DNA of 64,000 nucleotides from Sulfitobacter aestuariivivens (GTDB lineage: Bacteria > Pseudomonadota > Alphaproteobacteria > Rhodobacterales > Rhodobacteraceae), in the NCBI RefSeq assembly GCF_014763045.1, contig NZ_JACTAG010000002.1:62001-126000 (forward strand). The letters are read 5' to 3'. A program made the translations under genes and the position numbers. The stretch's first letter is position 1; every line of letters begins with the position of its first letter. This document shows positions 63,812 through 64,000 of the stretch, piece by piece. The notes beneath the pieces are model-generated. The model was given only the letters and a program-made list of their open reading frames with translations. It made no database searches and was not told where the DNA came from.

Positions 63812-64000
63812 CTAGCTCTTCTTTCCAAAAAGGCGGCGCCACAGCGGCGCCTCCGGCTTTGCGTCAAAATCACGCTTCACCTCAAGCAAGCTGCGGTTTT
63901 TCAGTTCGGAAATGAGCGTTTCATTGGATCCGGCAAATGCAGGCAAGGTCACGGTTTGCCGCGTGTCGTTCAATGCCACGGCATGAAGACGTTCGACAAA
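63812..64000 (-). CDS. C-terminal end of unidentified protein (cut by window)
   Basis: An open frame of 62 residues running to a TAG at 63812-63814, reading in from beyond the window edge. The sequence (FVERLHAVALNDTRQTVTLP; later SELKNRSLLEVKRDFD and WRRLFGKKS at the end) has no motif I can assign. Codon use is like the neighbours. It is convergent with carB across 9 bp. Identity needs the missing upstream part. Confidence 0.6.
   Translation of the reverse strand, partial: FVERLHAVALNDTRQTVTLPAFAGSNETLISELKNRSLLEVKRDFDAKPEAPLWRRLFGKKS

Noticed and set aside
1-64000. Search for CRISPR arrays, tRNA/rRNA genes, insertion sequences and prophage genes
   Set aside because: No regularly spaced repeats of CRISPR type, no cloverleaf-like gene, no transposase, integrase or phage structural protein was recognised.

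Overview
The window looks like chromosomal DNA of a marine alphaproteobacterium of the Roseobacter group (order Rhodobacterales). The reasons are the GC-rich coding sequence, the gene families (fused E1 alpha/beta dehydrogenase, malic enzyme-phosphotransacetylase fusion, glutaryl-CoA dehydrogenase next to a LysR regulator, Hint-domain protein, SBP56 methanethiol oxidase, MerR-controlled acyl-CoA dehydrogenase cluster) and two copies of a G-rich palindromic intergenic element. No rRNA, tRNA, CRISPR array, insertion sequence or prophage was seen. Nearly all the sequence is ordinary coding DNA on both strands, with many start/stop overlaps.

Layout. 1-3289 (minus): a carbohydrate ABC importer (ATPase, binding protein, permease cut by the window edge) behind a LacI-type palindrome. 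3502-8035: an orphan fused E1 dehydrogenase, glutaryl-CoA dehydrogenase and its divergent LysR regulator. 8084-11936: a SRAP/YedK DNA-protein crosslink protein, an MFS transporter, a probable TopAI(YjhX)-YjhQ toxin-antitoxin pair, and a MarR regulator with twin palindromic operators facing a small unknown gene. 11991-20294: periplasmic 5'-nucleotidase, a cyclase-TPR protein, a DUF952-DUF1330-pyrD-arsC operon, and a MATE-thioesterase-thioesterase operon. 20411-30371: a CoA-ester catabolic cluster with two MerR regulators, two acyl-CoA dehydrogenases (one DmdC-like), a GST, thiolase and a bifunctional FadB-type enzyme. 30428-40117: glutathionyl-hydroquinone reductase, methanethiol oxidase with a membrane partner, a Hint protein, sulfotransferase plus DMT exporter, an acyl-CoA synthetase, a degenerate M48-like protein and an SGNH hydrolase. 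40122-45132 (minus): a SPOR protein and a pyrimidine salvage operon cdd-deoA-deoB-upp. 45291-54930: malic enzyme-PTA, MipA, propionyl-CoA synthetase overlapping a YunG-cyclase fusion, CsbD, and a three-gene periplasmic operon ending in a SCO copper chaperone. 54175-64000: NAD kinase, glyA, a cupin, LysE, VOC, a membrane protein, an esterase, CFA synthase, carB and the tail of an unknown gene.

How it fits together. The region from about 20 to 38 kb gathers functions needed to take apart acyl-CoA and sulfur-containing organics: acyl-CoA ligase, dehydrogenases, hydratase/dehydrogenase, thiolase and methanethiol oxidase. This fits a life on algal compounds such as DMSP, but the substrate assignment is inference. 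The less explained items are the YunG-cyclase fusion (50441-51997), the two diverged cysteine-rich paralogues with SCO (52435-53998), the TopAI/YjhQ locus with plus-strand terminators behind it, the 11-bp-period repeats ahead of the methanethiol oxidase gene, and the palindromic element present at 5711-5812 and 25695-25790.
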